Positions 6,640-13,854 of a stretch of DNA of 13,854 bases are shown here, piece by piece. A program made the position numbers and the translations under genes. The DNA is from CAMQVM01 sp044433405. Its GTDB lineage: Bacteria > Bacteroidota > Bacteroidia > Bacteroidales > Rikenellaceae. The first letter of the stretch is position 1. Each line of letters begins with the position of its first letter. The stretch is from contig JAWXTQ010000045.1 in the NCBI GenBank assembly GCA_044433405.1, forward strand, positions 1 through 13,854. The letters are read 5' to 3'. The notes beneath the pieces are model-generated. The model was not told the DNA's origin. It saw nothing but the letters and a program-made list of their open reading frames with translations, and did no database searches.

Positions 6640-8208
6640 ATGAGATTTATTTCCAATTTATTTGTGATTACTCTATTGTCAGTAGTCACAATATCTTGCC
6701 AAAATAGCAATGCAAAAAGTATTACAACTGCTAATGGCAATGTGTTAATGGGCAGTGCACCAAAGTATGTGTTCTATTTTATTGGTGATGGTATGGCTGC
6801 GCCTCAGGTTCAACTTGGAGATGCTGCGCTTAAATCGTCAGCGTTTAGAGAAAACTACGCAAATTTAACCTCCTTGACTGACAAGAGAGAATCGCTATAT
6901 ATCAAAACATTGAATATTACTGGTTTAGCTACAACGCATGCCGACAACAGATATATCACCGATTCAGCTGCCGCAGGTACAGCACTTGCAACTGGTTCAA
7001 AAACAGATGTGGGTTATATTTCACAACTACCTAGCGGCGATAACATAAAAACTATCGCCGAACGAGCAAAAGAGAAGGGTATGAAGGTGGGAATAGTTTC
7101 GAGCGTAAGTATCGACCATGCTACTCCTGCATGTTTTTATGCTCATGAGCCTAGTAGAAGTAATTATGCTAACATTTCATCTCAAGTGCTCACTTCAGGT
7201 TTTGATTATTTTGCTGGTGGCTCTCCAAGATGGGATTCTAGAGCTAGTAGCGAAGATAGCAATAATGCAAAGGCGTATGCAGATTTTAAACAGAGTGCCG
7301 AGAAAATAGGCTTCAAATATGTTACTAAAAAAGCTGAATTTGATGCAATTGGAAGTGGCGAAACTAGCCCAGTAATTGCAACTTTGGATATGCTAGCAAA
7401 CAGACAATACTCTGGTGATGGTTTCTCATTACCCTACACAATCGACCTTGCAAAACAATCGAGCGATGATAATAAAATTTCGTTAGCTCAATTTACTCAA
7501 AAGGGTATAGATTTGCTATATGGTGAAGCAGGCTTCTTTATGATGGTTGAAGGTGGAAAAATCGACTGGGTTTGCCATGCTAACGATGCAGCAAGTATCG
7601 CATACGAGGTAGTCGCTTTTGATGAGGCGATTGGTGTAGCTCTTAAATTTGCAGCTGAGCACCCTGATGAAACGCTAATTGTTGTTACTGGCGACCACGA
7701 CTGTGGTGGATTAAGTATTGGCTTTGGTGGTACAGGTTATACTACAGCTTTTGAGCTTCTTGCTAATGCTAAATCATCTTATCTTGAGTTCTCAAATAGA
7801 GTCTCACGTAGAATTAAATCTGGCGACTCGTTCGAAAAATTGCTTGACTATGCTTGTCAACAATATGGATTCACTTACGATAAAGTGACAAGCAAAGATG
7901 CAACCTATATATCTTCAACTGAATTGTCAAATTACGAAATCGAAAAGCTAAGAACAGCATACAATGACGCAAAATCGCCATCAAAAAGAGAAGCAAAGAG
8001 AATTGCAATCGACTATGGTGGTTATAATCCATTTACTGTTGCGTGTATACACCTTCTAAACAACAAAGCGGGTATTGGGTTTAGTAGCTTTACTCACACC
8101 GCAGTTCCAGTAATGGTGTTTGCACACGGGGCACGCGAAGATATTTTTAGTGGCTATTACGATAATACCGATATAGCTAAAAAAATAATTGATGCTGCCG
8201 AATTGTAG
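6640..8208 (+). CDS. Alkaline phosphatase, lipoprotein
   Basis: A 522-residue exported phosphomonoesterase that releases phosphate from organic phosphoesters outside the cytoplasm. Residues 1-20 form a lipoprotein signal ending in Cys20, so it is probably membrane-anchored. All PhoA catalytic positions can be assigned by motif. Asp50 is in FIGDGMA and the nucleophile Ser109 in TDSAAAGTA. Thr162 is in HATPACF and Arg173 in HEPSR. Glu304, Asp309 and His313 are in EGGKIDWVCH, Asp352-His353 in TGDHDCGG, and His486 in FTHTAVP. The positions equivalent to E. coli Asp153 and Lys328 are His160 and Trp310, the subtype known from Thermotoga and other bacteria rather than E. coli. It is about 50 residues longer than E. 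coli PhoA. It heads an apparent operon with the YibE/F gene 9 nt downstream. No Pho box was recognised. Confidence 0.95.
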   Translation: MRFISNLFVITLLSVVTISCQNSNAKSITTANGNVLMGSAPKYVFYFIGDGMAAPQVQLGDAALKSSAFRENYANLTSLTDKRESLYIKTLNITGLATTHADNRYITDSAAAGTALATGSKTDVGYISQLPSGDNIKTIAERAKEKGMKVGIVSSVSIDHATPACFYAHEPSRSNYANISSQVLTSGFDYFAGGSPRWDSRASSEDSNNAKAYADFKQSAEKIGFKYVTKKAEFDAIGSGETSPVIATLDMLANRQYSGDGFSLPYTIDLAKQSSDDNKISLAQFTQKGIDLLYGEAGFFMMVEGGKIDWVCHANDAASIAYEVVAFDEAIGVALKFAAEHPDETLIVVTGDHDCGGLSIGFGGTGYTTAFELLANAKSSYLEFSNRVSRRIKSGDSFEKLLDYACQQYGFTYDKVTSKDATYISSTELSNYEIEKLRTAYNDAKSPSKREAKRIAIDYGGYNPFTVACIHLLNNKAGIGFSSFTHTAVPVMVFAHGAREDIFSGYYDNTDIAKKIIDAAEL

Positions 8209-8217
8209 TATAGTTGA

Positions 8218-9330
8218 ATGAAAAAAAGTAGAGAGTTATATTTCATTGTGATTGTTGCAATTGCTATTGTGATAATATACTTTCTGCCTACTGGTTATGA
8301 GAATCCCTCTATGACCGAGAATATTCTATATGAAAAGGCTAGAGTAGTTAGTGTAGATAATAGTGATTTAGAGTCAATCTCAGTGGTTACTCTTGGAACT
8401 CAAAAATTAGAACTGCAAATTCTATCAGGCAAGTTTAAAAGAGAGAGAGTCTCGGCAATTAACGAGCTACTTGGCGATAAACGTCGCGACAAAATCTTTG
8501 CTGAAAATGATAAAGTTTTGAGCGTTATCAGAGTTGGTGGTAGTGGAGATGAGATTGTGCAGGTTCGAGCAGATGAATTTTACAGGCAAGATGTAGAGTT
8601 GCTACTGCTTTTTATATTTGTGGCCTTCTTGATTATCGTTGCTGGCAGAACTGGGCTTAAAGCTGCACTCTCATTTCTGTTTACAGCCCTCTCTTTTTGG
8701 AAATTATTGATTCCCGCACTGCTTAATGGTTACTCTCCGATAGCTGTTTCTATTGGAGTGGTGTTTATGACAACTCTAGTTATTATTCTGCTTGTTGGAG
8801 GTGTCTCTCGAAAAGGGTTTGTTGCCCTTGCTGGGGCAATGTCAGGTGTTGTGATTACTGCAGCATTAGCGATGTTGTTTGGCCACTATTTTAAGATTCC
8901 TGGCACCATTCAAGACTATTCAGATGCACTGCTTTATTCAGGATTTGCGGAGCTAGACTTTTCGCAGATGTTTATCTCATGTATCTTTATATCGTCGGCT
9001 GGTGCGGTTATGGATATTGCAATGGATATTGCAGCCTCGCAAGACGAACTCACAAAACAAGCACCTCATCTTACGCGTGGTGAAGTGATTAAATCGGGAT
9101 TAAATATTGCATCACCTGTGATTGGTAGCATGACAACAACTCTTTTATTTGCCTATTCAGGTAGCTTTTTGTTGGCATTTATGGCATTTATGGCGCAAGG
9201 AGTGCCGATGGTGAGCATTGTAAATAGAGGCTTTATTTCAGCCGAGATATTACACACGATGGTGGGTAGCTTTGGTTTGGTGTTAGTTGCTCCATTTACA
9301 GCGATAATTGGAGGGTATGTTTACAAGTAA
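8218..9330 (+). CDS. YibE/F family integral membrane protein
   Basis: A 370-residue membrane protein. One hydrophobic segment at about residues 7-24 is followed by a soluble region of about 100 residues, then roughly seven further hydrophobic segments from about residue 128 to the C-terminus. The segment reading SSAGAVMDIAMDIAAS is characteristic of the YibE/F family (PF07907). Members were first noted in Gram-positive bacteria and have no established biochemical role. The gene starts 9 nt after the phosphatase stop with no promoter of its own, so the two are likely co-transcribed, which hints at an envelope or phosphate-related function but does not prove it. The last 35 nt overlap the 3' end of the convergent acetyltransferase gene. 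Family assignment is from remembered motif and topology. Confidence 0.82.
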   Translation: MKKSRELYFIVIVAIAIVIIYFLPTGYENPSMTENILYEKARVVSVDNSDLESISVVTLGTQKLELQILSGKFKRERVSAINELLGDKRRDKIFAENDKVLSVIRVGGSGDEIVQVRADEFYRQDVELLLLFIFVAFLIIVAGRTGLKAALSFLFTALSFWKLLIPALLNGYSPIAVSIGVVFMTTLVIILLVGGVSRKGFVALAGAMSGVVITAALAMLFGHYFKIPGTIQDYSDALLYSGFAELDFSQMFISCIFISSAGAVMDIAMDIAASQDELTKQAPHLTRGEVIKSGLNIASPVIGSMTTTLLFAYSGSFLLAFMAFMAQGVPMVSIVNRGFISAEILHTMVGSFGLVLVAPFTAIIGGYVYK

Positions 9331-9829
9331 TAAGTTGTAACATTAGCTCATCTTCATAGCCATTACACGTTTTATTCCACTCTTTTTTTATTCCAATTAT
9401 TTGAAAACCTAGTTTTTTAAATAATGCTAAACTAGCTTGATTGTGTGAGCCGATATTGCAATATATTTGATGTAAAAGCAGAGTGCTGAAACAGTAGTCA
9501 ACAAGCAGCGACATTGCTTCAAATGCAGATCCTTTTGAGCGGTTGTTAGAATCAAAAATAATTATACCAACGCCAGCGCGCTTGTTATGGGCATCAAAAT
9601 CAAAAATATCGACAGCACCTATAGCCAAACCCTCTCTTTCGATTATCAATCTTAGTTGACCACTTTGGTAGATATCGGTAAAAGCAGTGTCGATAAATTT
9701 ACGCAAAATATGGCGTGAAAATGGGACTGTAGTCCCACTTACACGCCACACCTTCTTATCGTTCTCATATTGGTAGAGAGTGTCTAAATCTTCTACCTCC
9801 ATGGCTCTTAATGATACTAAATTACTCAT
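9296..9829 (-). CDS. GNAT family N-acetyltransferase (RimJ/SpeG-like)
   Basis: A 177-residue cytoplasmic acetyl-CoA-dependent acetyltransferase. The acetyl-CoA pyrophosphate-binding loop is at about residues 97-102 (RSKGSA) after the beta strand RAGVGIIIF. The C-terminal signature NQASLALFKKLGF is at 130-142, followed by a conserved GYEDELMLQ. This is the common RimJ/RimL/SpeG fold of GNAT proteins; the acceptor (protein N-terminus, polyamine or small amine) is unknown. The start overlaps the end of yebC by 8 nt (ATGAGTAA), suggesting translational coupling. The protein runs about nine residues past the usual family end, and that tail is encoded in the overlap with the convergent YibE/F gene. 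Confidence 0.9.
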   Translation of the reverse strand: MSNLVSLRAMEVEDLDTLYQYENDKKVWRVSGTTVPFSRHILRKFIDTAFTDIYQSGQLRLIIEREGLAIGAVDIFDFDAHNKRAGVGIIIFDSNNRSKGSAFEAMSLLVDYCFSTLLLHQIYCNIGSHNQASLALFKKLGFQIIGIKKEWNKTCNGYEDELMLQLITCKHTLQLSL

Positions 9830-10544
9830 CCAAAGGACGCATATTTGTAAATACGTTTGTTACATCCTCATCATCCTCGAATTTTTCGATTAGTTTTTCG
9901 ATTGATGCGCGTTGCTCTTCGTTAACATCTTTGTAGTCATTAGAAACTCTGATAAACTCACCACTGATAATCTCAATGTGGTTTTCTTCAAGATATTTTT
10001 GCATAGCACCGTAAGATTCAAAAGGACCTGAAAGCACGATTTCTGCCTCATCCTCCTCGATTTCGTCACATCCACAATCTATAAGTTCAAGCTCTAGCTC
10101 TTCGATATCCATTCCATCTTTAGGAGTGATACGGAACACACATTTTCTTTCGAAGATAAAATCAAGACATCCACTAGTTCCTAGCGAACCGCCCGATTTG
10201 TTGAAATAACTGCGTACATTTGCTACGGTACGTGTGTTATTGTCGGTAGCAGTCTCAACTAGTACTGCAACTCCAAATGGTGCATAACCTTCGTATACTA
10301 CCTCTTTATAGTTTTCTGTATCTTTGCTTAAAGCGCGTTTGATTGCTCTTTCAACATTCTCTTTAGGCATGTTTTCTGACTTAGCATTTTGCATCAAAAC
10401 TCTAAGTCGAGTGTTTGAACTTGGGTCGCCACCACCTGCTTTTACTGCGATTGCAATCTCTTTACCAATTTTAGTAAACACTCTGGCCATGTTGCCCCAA
10501 CGTTTCATTTTTCGCGCTTTGCGATATTCAAAAGCTCTTCCCAT
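9822..10544 (-). CDS. yebC: YebC/PmpR family protein (TACO1 homologue)
   Basis: A 240-residue cytoplasmic protein of the YebC/TACO1 family. The start MGRAFEYRKARKMKRWGNMA is the form usual in Bacteroidota, which settles the start codon. It continues into the family core with KEIAIAVKAGGGDP, SENMPKENVERAIK and, in domain two, the stretch around TATDNNTRTVANVRSYFNK and GGSLGTSGCL. The acidic C-terminus ends with DVTNVFTNM. The family was long annotated as DNA-binding transcription regulators. More recent work on bacterial YebC and mitochondrial TACO1 supports a role on the ribosome, easing translation of difficult (proline-rich) stretches. The gene has its own promoter and is followed by the overlapping acetyltransferase gene. 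Confidence 0.96.
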   Translation of the reverse strand: MGRAFEYRKARKMKRWGNMARVFTKIGKEIAIAVKAGGGDPSSNTRLRVLMQNAKSENMPKENVERAIKRALSKDTENYKEVVYEGYAPFGVAVLVETATDNNTRTVANVRSYFNKSGGSLGTSGCLDFIFERKCVFRITPKDGMDIEELELELIDCGCDEIEEDEAEIVLSGPFESYGAMQKYLEENHIEIISGEFIRVSNDYKDVNEEQRASIEKLIEKFEDDEDVTNVFTNMRPLDE

Positions 10545-10593
10545 TGCTATTTTAGTTATTTATTTTTTGATTGTTTTTGTTTTTTAACAGCTG

Positions 10594-10601
10594 CAAAGAT
10601 A
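10594..10601 (-). promoter_or_regulatory. -7 element of the yebC operon
   Basis: On the minus strand this reads TATCTTTG, a perfect TAnnTTTG, with GCAGC following as at other promoters in this window. The expected start is near 10588, about 44 nt before the yebC ATG. The -33 side is weak. Confidence 0.6.
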
Positions 10602-10625
10602 ATAAAATATTCTATTGTTGTTATC

Positions 10626-12452
10626 TTACCACTCATTAATAGTTTCGACTATTAGTTTTGCCCACTCACTATACCCCTCTTGTGATAGGTGTATTAAGTC
10701 GTCGTTATACAATTTTGCTATCGGCCATCTCTCAGAATTGGCAAAATTATCACAAGGATCGACAAATTTTACGCGCTCATCAAATGAGGTGTTGTGAAGG
10801 AGCTCTATTATTGAGCAAAATATCTGGTTTCGATCTTGTGATGCGCCAGTAGGGAGCATTCCGAAGAGAATAATTTTTGAATCGCTAAACTCTTTAAGTG
10901 CCGCCTCGGTGATAGCCATAATTCCCTCATATACCGATTGAGCATCGTCGCCAGTGTTGTTAACTCCAATTGCAATTGTTACATATTTTGGATGACAAGA
11001 GTTATACTCTCCATTTTCTATACGCCAAAGTAGGTGTGATGTTCTATCGCCTGAAATACCTGCTGATTCCCAAGTATAATCGCCAAATATCTGGGTTAAT
11101 TCGCTATTGGTGCTACATGAGCCTACAAGTTTACGACTGTACGCAAATCCTTGAGTAATAGAGTTGCCAAGCATTAGTATATCGACTTTCTCACTTTTGA
11201 GAGTTGCTGTTATGTCGCGAGCAACTTGATTCCAGTCAGCATTTTTTAACCAACCTGCACCACTAGAGCGAAACTCATTGCCACGTAAGGGTTTGGCTGC
11301 TAAGTTTTCACAAACATCCTCGCTTTTTAATACAAATTTAAGTATTGATTCAGGTGTCGACTCCGCTGAGGCAAAAAAACCAATTCCCTCATTTAATGCT
11401 CTTCTTGTGTCACCATCAAATTCTATAGCTCTATTTAGATTCTCCTTTGAGTACTCCATGACAACCAATTCGCCATTGTTGCTGTACTCAATTAGAGGTG
11501 TTGAGTTTAGTCCTGCTTGAGTTAGCTTTTTGAATAAGTTATTCCATAATTGGCTTTCTGAAGTGGCTTTATCAACCTTGCAATATGCTATATGAAAACC
11601 AAGCTCTAATAGTTTGCAATCGAGTTGTGGTGTCTCTCCAAAACCTCTAACGCGCAGAATCCATGAATGTTTAGAGTTGGAGTATTTTGGTTGAATAACT
11701 TTGAAATTAATCCCACCGTCGTTAAACTCTGCCCCCTTAAAGCCGTAGAAGTTAAGCTCACTGCCTGTAGTTAGCTCATTAAAGATATCAAACTTCTCAT
11801 CTTTAGAGTATGATACTAGACGATATAAGTTTTGAGCAATAATGCCAGCACCGCGCGATGAGGGGTGTAGTTGGTCAGGCAGCAGCGAGGAGTCGTAGTT
11901 TACTCCAAATAGCGAGTAGCCATCAAATATCTCTAGATTGTTGGTGTATGCCAGTTCTCTAACAAGTGGTGAGATTATGTTGACAATTCGAGAATTCGAA
12001 ATTTGAGTTTCATCGTCGAAGTAACACCTAACAGGAGTTATAAGAATTATTCGTGGATTGTTTTTTAGTGCTTTATAAGAGTCGATAATAGCTTGACAAC
12101 TGCTGATAAAATTGTCGATTTTTTGGATGTTATTAGCCTTAGAGTCGTTAGTGCCGAGTTTTAAAAACACAATATTAGGCTCAAACTCTAGCGATGCTTT
12201 ATATTGAGGAGTCGTGATATATGGATAATCGCCATTAGAGAGTGCTGTTGTTGAGTTACCTCCAAAATTTTGCACCTCATAACAATCCCCTAGATAGGTT
12301 TGGAGCTGCGCAGGATATGAATTTTCTTCTCTATTGTTGATTCCCATTCCAAAAGTTATGCTGTTGCCAACGCATGCAACACGGCACCTCTCTTGACCAA
12401 ACGATAAAGAGCTAGCAAGCCCCAAGAAAAGGCATAGACATGTAGATTTCAT
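10626..12452 (-). CDS. Secreted tandem SGNH/GDSL hydrolase with a degenerate alpha/beta-hydrolase-like middle domain
   Basis: A 608-residue protein with an N-terminal signal peptide (about residues 1-19, no lipobox). The first SGNH domain (about 22-215) shows GNSITFG with Ser31, Gly65, GTND with Asn102, and DQLHP with Asp193 and His196. The second (about 422-608) shows LGNSITQG with Ser431, AGISGD, GVNN with Asn498, and DLIHLS with Asp585 and His588. Both domains therefore look catalytically complete and would cleave acyl or acetyl esters, most likely on glycans outside the cytoplasm. Residues about 235-400 resemble the alpha/beta-hydrolase segment that sits between two SGNH domains in related Bacteroidota proteins. 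Here the nucleophile elbow reads YSNNGE instead of GMSRGG, and the part after it is only about 40 residues. The gene follows the AraC regulator by 39 nt on the same strand. Confidence 0.85.
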   Translation of the reverse strand: MKSTCLCLFLGLASSLSFGQERCRVACVGNSITFGMGINNREENSYPAQLQTYLGDCYEVQNFGGNSTTALSNGDYPYITTPQYKASLEFEPNIVFLKLGTNDSKANNIQKIDNFISSCQAIIDSYKALKNNPRIILITPVRCYFDDETQISNSRIVNIISPLVRELAYTNNLEIFDGYSLFGVNYDSSLLPDQLHPSSRGAGIIAQNLYRLVSYSKDEKFDIFNELTTGSELNFYGFKGAEFNDGGINFKVIQPKYSNSKHSWILRVRGFGETPQLDCKLLELGFHIAYCKVDKATSESQLWNNLFKKLTQAGLNSTPLIEYSNNGELVVMEYSKENLNRAIEFDGDTRRALNEGIGFFASAESTPESILKFVLKSEDVCENLAAKPLRGNEFRSSGAGWLKNADWNQVARDITATLKSEKVDILMLGNSITQGFAYSRKLVGSCSTNSELTQIFGDYTWESAGISGDRTSHLLWRIENGEYNSCHPKYVTIAIGVNNTGDDAQSVYEGIMAITEAALKEFSDSKIILFGMLPTGASQDRNQIFCSIIELLHNTSFDERVKFVDPCDNFANSERWPIAKLYNDDLIHLSQEGYSEWAKLIVETINEW

Positions 12453-12475
12453 TTTAAAATTTTATTATTTAGTTG

Positions 12476-12483
12476 CAAAAGTA
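12476..12483 (-). promoter_or_regulatory. Possible -7 element of the tandem SGNH hydrolase gene
   Basis: On the minus strand this reads TACTTTTG, a perfect TAnnTTTG, inside the short gap after the AraC gene and about 23 nt before the hydrolase ATG. No TTG is found at the -33 position, which falls inside the AraC coding sequence. The hydrolase may therefore have an activator-dependent promoter in addition to read-through from the regulator. Confidence 0.45.
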
Positions 12484-12491
12484 AACATTAT

Positions 12492-13307
12492 TTATTGAGA
12501 TATGTATTTTTTAGGTGTTATGCCACTATATTTTTTGAAATATTGCGAAAAATAGGAGCTATTAGGGAAGTTATAAAGCTCCGAAATTTGATATATTGTC
12601 ATATCCCCACGTTGTAGATCAATTTTTAAGTTAGCAATTACACAATCTACTATCCAACCAGTTGCGCTGTGGCCTGTCACCTGCTTGACAATCTTTGATA
12701 GATGTGTAGCGGTGATATGTTGGCAAGAGGCGTAATATTCAAGTTTTCGCTGTTTTTTATAGTCTTGGAAAAGTTGAAGTAGGAACTTATCAAATATTAC
12801 CTCTGATCTGTTTCTATATACTGGCGATATTGGAGTACGTTTGCTATACACTGCTAATACCTCAAAAATGATTATCTGTCCAATATTTTTGTTAATTTCA
12901 TCGCAAAATGGATGTATTGGCTCAGTAATGCTATTAAGAAACAGCTCACTAAGCGATACTATTTTGGTAGCCTCATTAGCAGTTAGCGACATACATGGGT
13001 TCTCTATAACATTTGCATAGTGCAACATTTTGTTATCAATTGGGGTGTTAATAAGAAAATCAATATCTACACCAATCATTAACCCCTCAAAATCCTCACT
13101 CGAATCACAAAGTCTGACTACTGAATAGGGAAATGCTATGCAGATATTATGCTCTCTCAAATGATACTGTTTTGAATTGATAATTATCTCACTACTGCCT
13201 TTTGTACACACAATAAAACCTCCCGATTCGATTACTATAGGCATCACCATATTTTTGTATGTTTGGTGAGAAATTAACTTGTTGATATAGTTAAAATTTT
13301 TTGGCAT
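12492..13307 (-). CDS. AraC family transcriptional regulator
   Basis: A 271-residue cytoplasmic DNA-binding regulator. The N-terminal part (about residues 1-150) has the beta-rich character of an AraC-type cupin sensing domain. The C-terminal ~100 residues hold the two helix-turn-helix motifs: the first around ITATHLSKIVKQVTGHSATG, the second around IYQISELYNFPNSSYFSQYF followed by KKYSGITPKKYI, a good match to the AraC/XylS signature. It lies upstream of the tandem SGNH hydrolase on the same strand and is divergent from an efflux adaptor gene 151 nt away. Divergence from an RND efflux operon is a common Bacteroidota arrangement, so regulation of that operon is the leading guess. The inducer is unknown. 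Confidence 0.92.
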   Translation of the reverse strand: MPKNFNYINKLISHQTYKNMVMPIVIESGGFIVCTKGSSEIIINSKQYHLREHNICIAFPYSVVRLCDSSEDFEGLMIGVDIDFLINTPIDNKMLHYANVIENPCMSLTANEATKIVSLSELFLNSITEPIHPFCDEINKNIGQIIIFEVLAVYSKRTPISPVYRNRSEVIFDKFLLQLFQDYKKQRKLEYYASCQHITATHLSKIVKQVTGHSATGWIVDCVIANLKIDLQRGDMTIYQISELYNFPNSSYFSQYFKKYSGITPKKYISQ

Positions 13308-13345
13308 AATATTAAATTTTAGATAAAAACTACCTTTGTATAGTG

Positions 13346-13353
13346 CAAAAATA
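13346..13353 (-). promoter_or_regulatory. -7 element of the AraC regulator gene
   Basis: On the minus strand this reads TATTTTTG, a perfect TAnnTTTG, about 39 nt upstream of the ATG at 13307. No clear TTG is found 19-20 nt upstream. The element is part of a 9-bp inverted repeat shared with the divergent promoter. Confidence 0.55.
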
Positions 13354-13419
13354 GTAAAAATATCGCAATTTGAACATTTTTACTCTTAAAAAGGACTTTT
13401 AATTTGTATGGTATAGCAC

Positions 13420-13427
13420 TAATTTTG
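13420..13427 (+). promoter_or_regulatory. -7 element of the efflux adaptor gene
   Basis: TAATTTTG is a perfect TAnnTTTG. At 19-nt spacing the upstream sequence is TTTT (13397-13400) rather than TTTG, suggesting a weak or regulated promoter. The expected start is near 13433, about 26 nt before the first ATG. Confidence 0.6.
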
Positions 13428-13458
13428 CACTCGAATTATAATATCAAGAATAATATTT

Positions 13459-13854
13459 ATGGTAATGAGGAAAAAATCAATCGTATTTTTAATGTTAGCC
13501 TTTGCGTTAACATCGTGTAAACAGAGCCAAACAGAGTCGCTGAAATCCACTTTTAGAAGTGTTAAATGGACAGAAGTTTTGCCATCTTCATCAAATAATC
13601 AAGAGTATGTTTTGCCTGCAAAGGTGGAGGCTGCACAAGATGTTAATTTATCATTTAGAGTGGCAGGTGTAATCGAAAAATATAGTGGCAAAAATGGTGC
13701 TTACGTAAAAAAAGGTGATACATTAGTGTATATGGATAACAGAGATTACCTTTTGCAATATAGTGCAACTAAAGCTGAATATGATGCAATATCTGGTGAG
13801 GCTAATAGAGTGATTGCACTCTATAAAGATGGTAGTGTGTCTGAGAACGACTAC
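13459..13854 (+). CDS. RND efflux periplasmic adaptor (membrane fusion) lipoprotein, 3' end outside the window
   Basis: An open frame of 132 codons from the ATG at 13459 (or the second ATG at 13465) runs without a stop to the window edge. It begins with a lipoprotein signal (MRKK, hydrophobic run, LTSC). It then shows the opening of an AcrA/HlyD-type adaptor: a strand with EYVLPAKVEAAQDVNLSFRV, then AGVIEKYSGKNGAYVKKGD and LVYMDNRDY, which is the first half of the lipoyl-like domain. The start of the alpha-helical hairpin (LLQYSATKAEYDA) follows. Such adaptors link an inner-membrane RND pump to an outer-membrane TolC-like channel. The pump and channel genes would be expected downstream, outside the window. 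The divergent AraC gene is the likely regulator. The short visible part prevents any guess about substrate. Confidence 0.88.
   Translation, partial: MVMRKKSIVFLMLAFALTSCKQSQTESLKSTFRSVKWTEVLPSSSNNQEYVLPAKVEAAQDVNLSFRVAGVIEKYSGKNGAYVKKGDTLVYMDNRDYLLQYSATKAEYDAISGEANRVIALYKDGSVSENDY

Overview
The window looks like a low-GC Bacteroidales chromosome (phylum Bacteroidota). The evidence is the near-universal -7 promoter element TAnnTTTG with a TTG/TTTG element 19-20 nt upstream, the lack of Shine-Dalgarno sequences, a fimbrillin-like/BspA leucine-rich lipoprotein, a YebC protein with a Bacteroidota-type N-terminus, and the overall gene repertoire. I cannot place it to genus. No tRNA, rRNA, insertion sequence or CRISPR array was seen.

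Left part (1-3349): a surface lipoprotein on the minus strand carries a fimbrillin-like head and about 25 BspA-type leucine-rich repeats. It is followed by the start of a very short protein cut off by the window edge. Upstream lies a 409-nt gene-free stretch. Its core is a long, nearly continuous hairpin (about 3054-3177) preceded on the plus strand by a well-spaced Bacteroidota promoter. I interpret this as a 6S-like small RNA gene. A second strong promoter pointing the other way sits inside an inverted repeat at 3293-3337 and would give the surface lipoprotein a leader of about 350 nt containing the complement of the hairpin.

Middle part (3350-9330): a SulP anion transporter (minus) is divergent from a MATE exporter (plus), each with its own TAnnTTTG box. 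Next come an alkaline phosphatase lipoprotein of the His/Trp active-site subtype and a YibE/F-family membrane protein 9 nt downstream, probably one operon. YibE/F converges on and overlaps a GNAT acetyltransferase gene.

Right part (9296-13854): the minus strand carries yebC followed by the GNAT gene (8-nt overlap, probably translationally coupled). It also carries an AraC-family regulator followed by a secreted tandem SGNH hydrolase whose central alpha/beta-hydrolase-like segment appears shortened and inactivated. The AraC gene is divergent from the start of a periplasmic adaptor (membrane fusion) lipoprotein of an RND-type efflux pump, which runs off the window. The AraC protein is the obvious candidate regulator of both neighbours.

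Most of the window is ordinary housekeeping and accessory transport. The stretch that familiar genes do not explain is 3020-3340.
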